Of a stretch of DNA of 15,244 nucleotides, positions 7,874 through 14,592 are shown in pieces. Below the pieces are notes generated by a model. The model made no database searches. It had not been told where the DNA came from and saw only the letters and a list, made by a program, of their open reading frames with translations. Every line of letters starts with the position of its first letter. The stretch's first letter is position 1. A program made the translations under genes and the position numbers. The stretch is taken from positions 1 to 15,244 of the forward strand of contig CACYDQ010000172.1 in the NCBI GenBank assembly GCA_902773215.1, given 5' to 3'. The stretch is from an uncultured Spirochaetaceae bacterium (lineage in GTDB: Bacteria; Spirochaetota; Spirochaetia; Treponematales; Treponemataceae).

Positions 7874-8215
7874 ATGCCAGAGACAACTATTGTGGCGAGC
7901 AGCCCCGTGGGGCAGCAGCTCAGCGAGATTAAGAAGGGCGAGCTTTCGTTCCTGATGTTCAACAAGAAGAAAATAGCGCTTGCAGCCGAAATTACTGTCG
8001 GTCGTGACAGTGACAACAACGTCCTCGTGGATAATAAGCTTGCCAGTCGTCATCACTGCGTCATTCAGAAGATAAAGGACGCTTACTTTCTGAAGGACGA
8101 GAATTCTACCAACGGAACCTTCCTGAACGGCAGCCGTATTCCCCCGGACAAGTACGTCAGGCTGAACCCGGGTGACAGAATTACCGTCGGTGGCGAGACG
8201 ATAGTGATGTCCTAG
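7874..8215 (+). CDS. Small FHA-domain protein with GarA-like N-terminus
   Basis: This 113-residue protein is essentially one FHA (forkhead-associated) domain, a phosphothreonine-binding module. Its hallmarks are G43-R44, S58-R59-H60 and the N77-S78-T79-N80-G81-T82 loop. These include the Arg, Ser and Asn that contact phosphothreonine. The short N-terminus contains ETT (residues 3-5) and, 12 residues later, LSEI. In mycobacterial GarA and corynebacterial OdhI an ETTS motif with a following LSEL/LKEM is phosphorylated by a Ser/Thr kinase and then folds onto the protein's own FHA domain. A Ser/Thr kinase is encoded two genes downstream. A GarA-like switch is thus inferred and untested; the FHA assignment itself is firm. 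The start at 7874 follows the promoter. The next gene begins 14 bp after the stop and is probably co-transcribed. Confidence 0.92.
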   Translation: MPETTIVASSPVGQQLSEIKKGELSFLMFNKKKIALAAEITVGRDSDNNVLVDNKLASRHHCVIQKIKDAYFLKDENSTNGTFLNGSRIPPDKYVRLNPGDRITVGGETIVMS

Positions 8216-8229
8216 GGCGTGCTGTCCTG

Positions 8230-9324
8230 ATGCTGACTACTGAAGAGCTTGCCTCTTTGCGCTCCCGCATCTTGTCCTACAGGAACAGCGTGGAGCCTCC
8301 TTCTGGGGAGCTTCTGACTGACATCCTCAACAAAGTTCTTGCCGTATACAAGAACGAAGATTCCTCTTACAGACCTTTGGCCCGGAATGAAGAGGCAGGA
8401 GGTCTTCTGGACTTTACGGGAAAGGGGCACCCCGTTGTTATTGTCCCCGATTTGCATGCCCGCCCCGATTTCCTGATTTATCTCCTGTCCTGCAAGATTA
8501 AGGGTAAGGAAGTGTTGGATGCCTTGAACGAGGGCAGTATCATCGTCATCTGTGTCGGCGACGGGGTTCACACGGAGCGCCTGGAAAGAGACTACAAGCG
8601 CTGGCTGGAGTCCTTTGCATCCTGGCAGCAGGGCAATGTCAACTGTGACTCCATGAGGGAAGAGATGCGGCTCTGCCTTGCCACGGTGATGACCGTTATG
8701 GAGCTCAAGATTGCCTTCCCCGCGCATTTTCACTTCCTCAAGGGCAACCACGAGAACATAAAGAACATCGAGGGAATGGGTGACCATGCTTTCCGCAAGT
8801 TCGCTATGGAAGGGGAGATGGTCAGAGATTTCATGCATGAAGTTTACGGTGATGATATTCTGGATTTGATGTACGGCTATGAAAGCTCCCTGCCTATCGT
8901 CGCTGCCTTTGACCGCTTCTGCGTCAGTCACGCCGAGCCCGCATACGTGTTCAGTAGGGACGAGATTATCAACTATCATGATGAGCAGCTTAGGGACGAG
9001 GTGGTGCTGGCCTTCACTTGGACGCCGAATGATGGGGCGGAGGAAGGCAGCGTTGCCAGCATATTCTCCGAGCTCACGGGCGGACCGCAGGAATATGCCC
9101 TCTGGTTTGGCGGGCACAGGCCGGTGGAAGGAAAGTATGCCCTCCGGCAGGACGGGCATTACGTGCAGATTCACAACCCTGACGAGATGAACATCACGTA
9201 TGTTTCGGCGGACAAGCTTTCTGAGTGGGAGTCTGGGGTGGGGAATGGCCCTGACGACCGGATGGAGTGGAAGAGTTTGTTGGAGCAGTGGTTGGAGAAG
9301 TGCATCATTTCTGTGAAGAAATAG
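8230..9324 (+). CDS. Calcineurin-like metallophosphatase
   Basis: This 364-residue cytoplasmic protein carries the metallophosphoesterase motifs in order: D74-L-H76 (in PDLHAR), G110-D111 (in VGDGVHTE), G172-N-H-E175, H234 (in VSHAEP) and G295-H296. These supply the two-metal site. It departs from the PPP protein-phosphatase consensus: the first motif lacks its leading Gly, and the second reads GDGVHTE where PPP enzymes have GDxxDRG. The substrate is therefore uncertain and could be a phosphoprotein, a dinucleoside polyphosphate or another phosphoester. Its position between an FHA protein and a Ser/Thr kinase suggests protein dephosphorylation, but that is inferred from context. There is no good ribosome site before the ATG, 14 bp after the FHA stop. 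No signal peptide or membrane segment is visible. Confidence 0.87.
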   Translation: MLTTEELASLRSRILSYRNSVEPPSGELLTDILNKVLAVYKNEDSSYRPLARNEEAGGLLDFTGKGHPVVIVPDLHARPDFLIYLLSCKIKGKEVLDALNEGSIIVICVGDGVHTERLERDYKRWLESFASWQQGNVNCDSMREEMRLCLATVMTVMELKIAFPAHFHFLKGNHENIKNIEGMGDHAFRKFAMEGEMVRDFMHEVYGDDILDLMYGYESSLPIVAAFDRFCVSHAEPAYVFSRDEIINYHDEQLRDEVVLAFTWTPNDGAEEGSVASIFSELTGGPQEYALWFGGHRPVEGKYALRQDGHYVQIHNPDEMNITYVSADKLSEWESGVGNGPDDRMEWKSLLEQWLEKCIISVKK

Positions 9325-9329
9325 GATTC

Positions 9330-9359
9330 TTATTGCATTATCGAATTATCGAATAAAGT
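9330..9359 (+). promoter_or_regulatory. Weak possible promoter before the kinase gene
   Basis: TTATTG (9330-9335) with an 18-bp spacer to TAAAGT (9354-9359) could start a leader of about 40 nt. The match is poor, and read-through from the phosphatase gene is just as likely. Confidence 0.25.
9337..9352. repeat. Tandem 8-bp repeat before the kinase gene
   Basis: ATTATCGA occurs twice head to tail (9337-9344 and 9345-9352) in the 83-bp gap between the phosphatase and kinase genes, and falls within the spacer of the weak promoter candidate there. It could be a regulator site or chance. Confidence 0.4.
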
Positions 9360-9407
9360 TTAGGAACCTGTAAAAGCTCGTCTTTTTCGGTTTTTTGGGG
9401 GGAGGGT

Positions 9408-11279
9408 ATGAACGAAACGAAAGTGGCCGCCCCGCAGGCCAGGGTTGCACCCCGGACTACTGCGGCGGTTTCCCGGCCGGTGGCCTCAGTCTCACGGCCT
9501 TCGGGTGCAGGCCCTAAGGTTGCGGTCCAGACCAGGACGGTCTCCGTGGCGGACAAGAAAAGCACATTCGTGCCAATGAACATCGGCAAGTACCAGGCGA
9601 CCGACCTGCTCGCGGAGGGCGGGCAGGGAAAGGTATACCTTGCCTACGATACGGTCCTGGATCCCAAGAAGAAGGACAGGGTCGTTATCAAGGAACTGAA
9701 AATCCGCAAGAAGGATGCCCGCGAGCGCTTCAAGCGCGAGGTCAAGATTCTGCGCGAGCTGCGCTACGAGCGGCACGTCGTCAGCACCTATGAGTTCCTC
9801 AAGGAGGGAAGCTCCGAGTACATCGTGCTGGAGTATGTGGACGGGATGTCGCTTTCGAGCCTCATAGAAAAGCAGAAGGGACTGCCGGTCTCTCTCGCCA
9901 TGTATATCTTCCTGGACATCTGCAAGGGACTGAGGGCTGCCCACAAGGAGAACATCATCCACCGGGACATAAAGCCCGACAACGTCCTTATTTCCAAAGA
10001 CGGGGATGTCAAGCTGACTGACTTCGGTATCTCCGGCAGCGAGAAAGACTTTGACGAAGAGGATACTTCTACCGCAAAGCAGACCTTCTCGTCATCGTTT
10101 GAAACTCAGGTTGGTACCAAGATGGGAACACCGAGCTATATGTCGCCCGAGCAGATAGACGACACGAGCAAGGTGGACAAGAAGACCGACATCTATTCTA
10201 TGGGAGTCATGCTTTACGAGATGCTCTTTGCTGACAAACCCTTCGTAGGTTCCTCCGCGAACGAGATAATGGCGAAGGTCAAGCAGGGCAACTACATAAA
10301 ACCCTCCGAGCGTGACAAGACGGTTCCCGCTTCCGTGAACCATCTCATTGTCAAGATGATGGCGAAGGATAAGGAGAAGCGTTACAAGGATATGGATGCG
10401 GTCATCAAGGCCGTCAATAAATATCTGGGGCAGTTCAGCCCGCAGACCCGGGGCTACCTCAAGTCCGCGCTCAAGGCATCTGTTGCCAGCAAGAACAGGC
10501 TCAACTATTACCATCTGAAATTCAAGAACGGCAAGACCGTTGACTTGTCTGCCCTTTCGTCCAAGTACAAGGGGACGATTATAGCCGTCGTGGCCGCCGC
10601 AGTCCTTGTCCTTGCTGCCGCGGGCTATGTGACAGGTCTTTTCCATGAAACTATTCTCAGCCCTTGGTTCGCGTCGATGAAGCTGGAGATTCAGGTTCCT
10701 CAGAAGACCGAATACAGCGGTGGCAGTTACGCGAGCGACCTTCCTGCGACCGCTTACATATTCCACGATGCGGAGAGTGCGCCTGACGTGGATTATTTGA
10801 ACAAGGAGCGGCGCTTCTTTGAGGATAAGAAAAACTCCTCGGGCAAGGTCCTTCGCTACGTGACCCGGCCTGTCCACCTGAAAGAAGGAAACTATCTGGT
10901 TAAAATCGCACTTGGCCCTTATGTTTACTGGAAGAGCGTCAGCTTGGAGCAGGGGCGGAAGATCGTGCTGGAGTTTGATTCGTTCAAGGGTGAGCGGAGG
11001 ATCAAAATTATCCAGCCGCATGCGATTGATGCTGAAACCGGAAGGACAATACAGGAAGGCGTTGTCTTTGAGATAAAGGACAGGAAGGGCAAGTGGGTTC
11101 CTCTTGCCGAGGCGAACGAGGAGTTCCTTGCCGGTGAGGATGCCGTCCACGTCCGCGCCTCGTGCGAGGGCTACGAGAGCAAGGAGTTCAGCACCGGGCT
11201 CAAGACACAGTGGTATCAGGACACGCTTATCGTTGAGATTCCGCTTTCCCGCCCGGCTGAGCAGGAAGAGAAGAAATGA
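9408..11279 (+). CDS. Transmembrane Ser/Thr protein kinase
   Basis: This 623-residue kinase has four parts. The N-terminal tail (1-57) is rich in Ala, Pro, Ser and Thr. The Hanks-type catalytic domain spans about 60-345, one membrane helix about 391-410, and a C-terminal extracytoplasmic domain about 411-623. The catalytic domain has the glycine loop G71-G-Q-G74, ATP-binding K95, the H185-R-D187 and KPDN catalytic loop, D205-F-G, and GTPSYMSPEQ closing a long Ser/Thr-rich activation segment. All key residues are intact, so it should be active. The outer domain is beta-rich, not PASTA, and could sense an envelope signal. Upstream, T6-G6-AGGG ends one base before the ATG; GGAGG is unusually close, and GGGGGG is at more normal spacing. 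The ATG at 9579 (residue 58) would keep the whole kinase domain but has no ribosome site. The TGA overlaps the next ATG. Confidence 0.95.
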   Translation: MNETKVAAPQARVAPRTTAAVSRPVASVSRPSGAGPKVAVQTRTVSVADKKSTFVPMNIGKYQATDLLAEGGQGKVYLAYDTVLDPKKKDRVVIKELKIRKKDARERFKREVKILRELRYERHVVSTYEFLKEGSSEYIVLEYVDGMSLSSLIEKQKGLPVSLAMYIFLDICKGLRAAHKENIIHRDIKPDNVLISKDGDVKLTDFGISGSEKDFDEEDTSTAKQTFSSSFETQVGTKMGTPSYMSPEQIDDTSKVDKKTDIYSMGVMLYEMLFADKPFVGSSANEIMAKVKQGNYIKPSERDKTVPASVNHLIVKMMAKDKEKRYKDMDAVIKAVNKYLGQFSPQTRGYLKSALKASVASKNRLNYYHLKFKNGKTVDLSALSSKYKGTIIAVVAAAVLVLAAAGYVTGLFHETILSPWFASMKLEIQVPQKTEYSGGSYASDLPATAYIFHDAESAPDVDYLNKERRFFEDKKNSSGKVLRYVTRPVHLKEGNYLVKIALGPYVYWKSVSLEQGRKIVLEFDSFKGERRIKIIQPHAIDAETGRTIQEGVVFEIKDRKGKWVPLAEANEEFLAGEDAVHVRASCEGYESKEFSTGLKTQWYQDTLIVEIPLSRPAEQEEKK

Positions 11280-12055
11280 TAATACTGCTCCTTACCACGC
11301 AGGAAAAAGTCGGCGAGCGCATTGCCGCCCGGCTCCGCTCCAAGTACAACTACATCGTCCAGACCTTCACGAACGCGCGGAAGTTCATGGAGGCTGCCTA
11401 CGATGAGGGGCCCTCCCGGATTGACCTTCTTATGGCGGACTACCTATCCTTCCTGAACGATGAGCTGAATCCTTTCGAGAAGATGGTGGAGATGGAGAGC
11501 GTCATTCCCTTCATCTACTACAATACTCCGTTCGCCAAGGCGGGGCACCGGGCAGAATACTGGTACAACAAGATTGTCAGGCACATAAAAGCTTATGTGT
11601 CAGATGAGATGGTTGCGGGGCTTATCCGCCTTTTTACCCAGATAGACGAAATCATAAGCGCTCCCGACATTATGCCGTATGTCCGCTTGCTGAACGAGCC
11701 TCCCGAAATAAACGATGAGGAGGATGCGGAAGAAGACAAGAACCTTTTCTTGGAGGGCTTGCGGAAGCAGTACGGCATCCACAACTCCCGCTTCCGCGTG
11801 CTGAAGTACCTTTATGATCGGATTGGCGAGGATGTCATGGAAGAGGACATCTGCACCGATCTCTGGAACGAATACTCCGAGCGCAAGACGGGTGTCCTCT
11901 ATTCTTATATTAGCGAACTGCGGAAGCTCTTCAGCTCCCCCGCTGGAAACGGGCAGTCAGGCGGCCGCCGGCTGCACATTGAGCGGAGCGGCAAACGCAG
12001 CTACCGTATGGTCATCTGTCAGGGCGAACAGGAAAAGAAGTCTATCCTAGGATAG
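11276..12055 (+). CDS. Atypical response regulator with winged-helix output
   Basis: This 259-residue protein has a receiver-like N-terminal half (about 1-125) and a C-terminal OmpR/PhoB-type winged helix (about 160-247). In the latter, SRFRVLKYL, EEDICTDLW, LYSYISELRKLF and LHIERSGKRSYRMVI line up with the family pattern that ends in a wing with a Gly/Tyr-Arg turn. In the receiver half, D55 (in LLMADYLSF) sits where the phosphoacceptor Asp should be. The acidic pair that binds magnesium is missing: after strand 1 the sequence reads LLLTTQE instead of LLVDDD. It may not be a normal two-component partner. The ATG overlaps the kinase stop as ATGA, pointing to coupled translation and shared function, so control by the Ser/Thr kinase is possible. 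The last codons (ILG-stop) lie in a palindrome shared with the convergent gene. Confidence 0.82.
   Translation: MIILLLTTQEKVGERIAARLRSKYNYIVQTFTNARKFMEAAYDEGPSRIDLLMADYLSFLNDELNPFEKMVEMESVIPFIYYNTPFAKAGHRAEYWYNKIVRHIKAYVSDEMVAGLIRLFTQIDEIISAPDIMPYVRLLNEPPEINDEEDAEEDKNLFLEGLRKQYGIHNSRFRVLKYLYDRIGEDVMEEDICTDLWNEYSERKTGVLYSYISELRKLFSSPAGNGQSGGRRLHIERSGKRSYRMVICQGEQEKKSILG
12042..12055. repeat. Perfect 14-bp palindrome forming the shared end of two convergent genes
   Basis: CTATCCTAGGATAG is a perfect palindrome that coincides exactly with the overlap between the response-regulator gene and the COG2426 gene. On both strands it is read in the same register as ATC CTA GGA TAG, so both proteins end in Ile-Leu-Gly. 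It has no loop and no T-run, so it is not an ordinary terminator. Confidence 0.9.
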
Positions 12056-12542
12056 CCCCGGCGGCTCCGAGCGCGCCTAGGCTGGCGAGCAGCATGATGA
12101 TGCCCGCGAGGAGGACTCCCGCCATTACAGCGAGAATTGTCGGCTTGAACTTCATGTCAAGCAGGCTCGCGGCGAGGGTTCCCGTCCATGCCCCGGTGCC
12201 GGGCAAAGGAATCCCGACGAAGAGCAGGAGGGCGATGAACAGGCCGTTGCCCGCCTTTGCCTCAAGCTTCTGTCCCGCTTTGGCTCCCTTGACCAGGAAG
12301 AAACTGCATATCCCGCCGATGAGCTTTTTGTCCTGCCCCCACTCAAGGAATTTCCGTGCGAACAGGTAGATTATGGGGACGGGCAGCATGTTGCCTGCGA
12401 TGCACAGGGCATACATCGCGACAAGGTGCGGGATGTTGTCCGTGCTGATGAGCCCCCAAGCTGCCGCGACGGGGATGGCCCCTCGCAGCTCGATGAGGGG
12501 AATCATTGATATGAAGAAGATTGCAAGGTATTTGAAAAGCAT
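12042..12542 (-). CDS. Small multi-drug export family membrane protein (COG2426)
   Basis: This 166-residue, strongly hydrophobic protein has about four to five membrane segments (about 5-28, 37-62, 98-115, 122-130 and 133-163). The motif MIPLIELRGAIPVA (13-26) near the N-terminus and GIPLPGTGAWTG (110-121) are characteristic of the COG2426 family, whose Pfam name is small multi-drug export protein. Transport of drugs is poorly proven for the family and the substrate here is unknown. The gene ends inside the response-regulator gene, with a 14-bp tail-to-tail overlap. It has its own promoter directly at the ATG and no Shine-Dalgarno site, although the AAA gene on the same strand lies only 57 bp upstream. 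Confidence 0.85.
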   Translation of the reverse strand: MLFKYLAIFFISMIPLIELRGAIPVAAAWGLISTDNIPHLVAMYALCIAGNMLPVPIIYLFARKFLEWGQDKKLIGGICSFFLVKGAKAGQKLEAKAGNGLFIALLLFVGIPLPGTGAWTGTLAASLLDMKFKPTILAVMAGVLLAGIIMLLASLGALGAAGAILG

Positions 12543-12548
12543 TCGGCA

Positions 12549-12577
12549 AGTATAACGGAGATGGAAGAAAAGGTCAA
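12549..12577 (-). promoter_or_regulatory. Putative leaderless promoter of the COG2426 gene
   Basis: On the minus strand TTGACC (12577-12572), a 17-bp spacer and TATACT (12554-12549) are followed by 6 nt and the ATG at 12542. The predicted start is the A of the ATG. No Shine-Dalgarno sequence is present. Confidence 0.65.
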
Positions 12578-12599
12578 AGGGGCATTTCTTTTCTGCCGC

Positions 12600-14186
12600 T
12601 CACCGGGCACAGGCCGCCTCCAGGATAGCGATGAGCGGGGCGTACTCGCTCCGCACGCTGGCAGGGTTGGCAAGAAGCAGGTGCTTGCGCTCTATATGGA
12701 AAAGCCTGTCCTTGCCCGCGACCGGCATGTATCGGATGGACGATTGCGTGTAGTAATGCTCTATGCAGCCCTGAGGGAGTATATAGACTCCGGTGGCGGC
12801 AGTGGCGGCAAGAATGAGGTTGAAAAGGTTCCGCACGAGCGGCAGGCTCGCGGCGACGGATTCCGGCAGATGCCCCGCCAGCTGCTCCTGCAGTTCCCCG
12901 TCCGCGATGACCCCTTGTAAGACGACTGTCTTGAATGTGTCTACGTTCTCCGCGCGGGAATGTTTCTGGTCCAGTGAGTCCAGCTTTTCCACGAGCAGCG
13001 CCAGCTCGCCTTCGAGCGGGCCGGTTTCCCGCCTTGTTTCCTCATGCCGATTTTCTTCTACGGAACTCTGTACCTCACACAAGGCACGGCCGATGGCGGC
13101 AAGGTATCGCTCCAGGCGGAAAATAAGTTTTTCCAGCGTAATCGGTGCCCCAAGCTCCCGGACGGTAAAGATGCTCTTGTAAAAGGGCAGCTGTTTTTCC
13201 TCCTGACGCTCGAGCCATTGTGAGGCCCTTATATCAGAACAGAACACGTCGCGCAGTTTGCCGCCGAATAAGGAGTCCAGGTCAGTGATGATGCGGCTGT
13301 TTGTGCCGAGCAGGGCACAAACCTTGCAGAATACCCCCAGCTCGTCCTTACCGCCTACGTCAATTATGCCTGTCCCTGCGACTCCCCGTTCCGTCTGCAC
13401 ATACGGAATCAGGCTTGCGAATATCTGCTGGTCGGTATAGCCTTCCACAAAAATCTGGTTGTCGGAGAAGAAGAACTGCTTGTGATAACTGTTGAACCGG
13501 GGAAGAAAGCGGCCGAGCAAGTCCTCGTCCCGTTTTCCCAAAGCCTCTATGTGCGTCGGTTCCCTGTTTGTGTGACAGACCAGCACGCCCAGAAAATCCT
13601 CCGGGAAGCGCAGGTCGATGAAGAAGGGGGAGTGCGTTACGATGAAATACATCCGCTTGGGGTGCCGCTGTGATACCCTCCTGAGCTCATCGGCGAAGAA
13701 CTGCTGGAATTGCGGATGCAGGTGCAGCTCCGGCTCGTCAAAGACCAGGCAGCTGTTGCCGGTGTTGGCATACAAGGCGGCAAGCAAGGTGATTATTTCC
13801 CTGAGGCCGTGGCACTCCACTTCTTCCAGGTTATATTCCACGTTCCAGGCCCGGTTCACGACGACAGGCACGTAGGAGCCTCCGTCTCCCTGTTTGAACA
13901 CGATTGTCTTTCCGAACATGCTGGAAAGCACGGCCTGAATTTTCTGGCGGACATTCTCATTCCCTTGTACGATTGCAAGGGCCTCCCTTCCTTCCCGTTC
14001 GTCAGCACGGAATGATTTGACTGCATAACCGGCGGCGGCGAAAGCCTCGGCTATCGCCTCAACAAGCAGGGTTTTGCCTGACCCGTTCGGTCCTACGACG
14101 AGATTTATATTCCGCCAGTCATCCTTCTTGAAAACAGCCCGTCCCCATAGGAAGGGCATTTTCACTTTTACCGGAACGTGCACCAT
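12600..14186 (-). CDS. OLD-like AAA ATPase with TOPRIM nuclease domain
   Basis: This 528-residue protein has an ABC/SMC-type ATPase with Walker A G32-PNGSGKT39. Walker B is CLVFDEPELHLHP (D150, E151), preceded by the signature-like LREIITLLAALY, and the H-loop is VTHSP (H185). A TOPRIM domain follows, with E248 in VEGYTD and D302-x-D304 in ITDLDSLFGG, the metal-binding acids of OLD nucleases. The C-terminal 220 residues look largely helical. OLD proteins are ATP-dependent nucleases; class 2 members pair with a UvrD-like helicase as Gabija. No helicase gene is adjacent, so this fits a stand-alone class 1 OLD. A role in phage defence or DNA repair is plausible but unproven. The gene has its own promoter at the ATG and no Shine-Dalgarno site. 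Confidence 0.85.
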   Translation of the reverse strand: MVHVPVKVKMPFLWGRAVFKKDDWRNINLVVGPNGSGKTLLVEAIAEAFAAAGYAVKSFRADEREGREALAIVQGNENVRQKIQAVLSSMFGKTIVFKQGDGGSYVPVVVNRAWNVEYNLEEVECHGLREIITLLAALYANTGNSCLVFDEPELHLHPQFQQFFADELRRVSQRHPKRMYFIVTHSPFFIDLRFPEDFLGVLVCHTNREPTHIEALGKRDEDLLGRFLPRFNSYHKQFFFSDNQIFVEGYTDQQIFASLIPYVQTERGVAGTGIIDVGGKDELGVFCKVCALLGTNSRIITDLDSLFGGKLRDVFCSDIRASQWLERQEEKQLPFYKSIFTVRELGAPITLEKLIFRLERYLAAIGRALCEVQSSVEENRHEETRRETGPLEGELALLVEKLDSLDQKHSRAENVDTFKTVVLQGVIADGELQEQLAGHLPESVAASLPLVRNLFNLILAATAATGVYILPQGCIEHYYTQSSIRYMPVAGKDRLFHIERKHLLLANPASVRSEYAPLIAILEAACAR

Positions 14187-14192
14187 AGCACA

Positions 14193-14221
14193 AGTATAAG
14201 GCAGGAATCTCCGTTTGTAAA
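14193..14221 (-). promoter_or_regulatory. Putative leaderless promoter of the OLD-like gene
   Basis: On the minus strand TTTACA (14221-14216), a 17-bp spacer and TATACT (14198-14193) are followed by 6 nt and the ATG at 14186. No Shine-Dalgarno sequence is present. The -10 box and its distance from the ATG are the same as for the COG2426 gene. Confidence 0.62.
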
Positions 14222-14243
14222 GCTTTCCCTTGGAAACAGGAAT

Positions 14244-14585
14244 TTACAGGACTTCGAGGCTGCCAGTAATGGCCTCAAATGCTTCGTCGTAGTCGGCAAG
14301 GAACGCTTCGTTTAAGGCCTTGAGATCCCCGTCTTTCTTTCCCCTGAGAACGTCCTCGAGAGACTGCCCGCTCGCCGCAAGTTTCTGGGCCGCCAGCTGG
14401 CGGGCCGCGCCCTTGTAAAAGTGCACGTACTTAGCTGCTTCCGTCTTGTCGGGCAAGGCTTCCAGCCGTTCCAGCTCTCCTTTGTTCAGCCTGTTGCCGG
14501 ACACGAAAGACTTTAGGAGTTCTATCAGGAGCTCCTTCTCTCCGCCCAGCATTTCCAGCGCAGATGAAAGGTCTAGTGTTTCCAT
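14244..14585 (-). CDS. Stand-alone histidine phosphotransfer (Hpt) protein
   Basis: This 113-residue protein matches the Hpt four-helix fold. The N-terminal ALEMLGGEKELLIELLKSF (9-27) resembles the usual Hpt opening (LGGDEELLRELLELF). H55 in VHFYKGAARQL sits in the HxxKGxA phospho-site motif. The closing helices (66-110) have the expected length. Hpt proteins relay phosphate between a hybrid kinase receiver and a response regulator; neither partner is adjacent here. The atypical regulator at 11276 is the nearest candidate, but its acidic pocket is incomplete. The start at 14585 is set by a promoter whose -10 box overlaps the next upstream ATG (14594). Longer frames up to 14717 run through promoter and repeat DNA and would give an implausible Cys/Lys repeat. 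The gene ends 57 bp before the OLD-like gene, which has its own promoter. Confidence 0.78.
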   Translation of the reverse strand: METLDLSSALEMLGGEKELLIELLKSFVSGNRLNKGELERLEALPDKTEAAKYVHFYKGAARQLAAQKLAASGQSLEDVLRGKKDGDLKALNEAFLADYDEAFEAITGSLEVL

Positions 14586-14592
14586 GCAATTC

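Noticed and set aside
9369..9396. Terminator after the phosphatase gene (AAAAG and CTTTT arms before T-rich DNA)
   Set aside because: The stem is weak and AT-only except for one pair, so it is not convincing as a rho-independent terminator.
8212..11150. Minus-strand open frames antisense to the phosphatase and kinase genes
   Set aside because: Both sense proteins have intact catalytic motifs; the antisense frames have none.
12600..14186. Gabija system
   Set aside because: The nuclease resembles GajA in layout, but no UvrD-like helicase gene (GajB) is next to it; the neighbours are an Hpt protein and a membrane protein.
14187..14243. Terminator after the Hpt gene (TTTCC and GGAAA arms)
   Set aside because: The stem is only five base pairs, AT-rich and not followed by a T-run.
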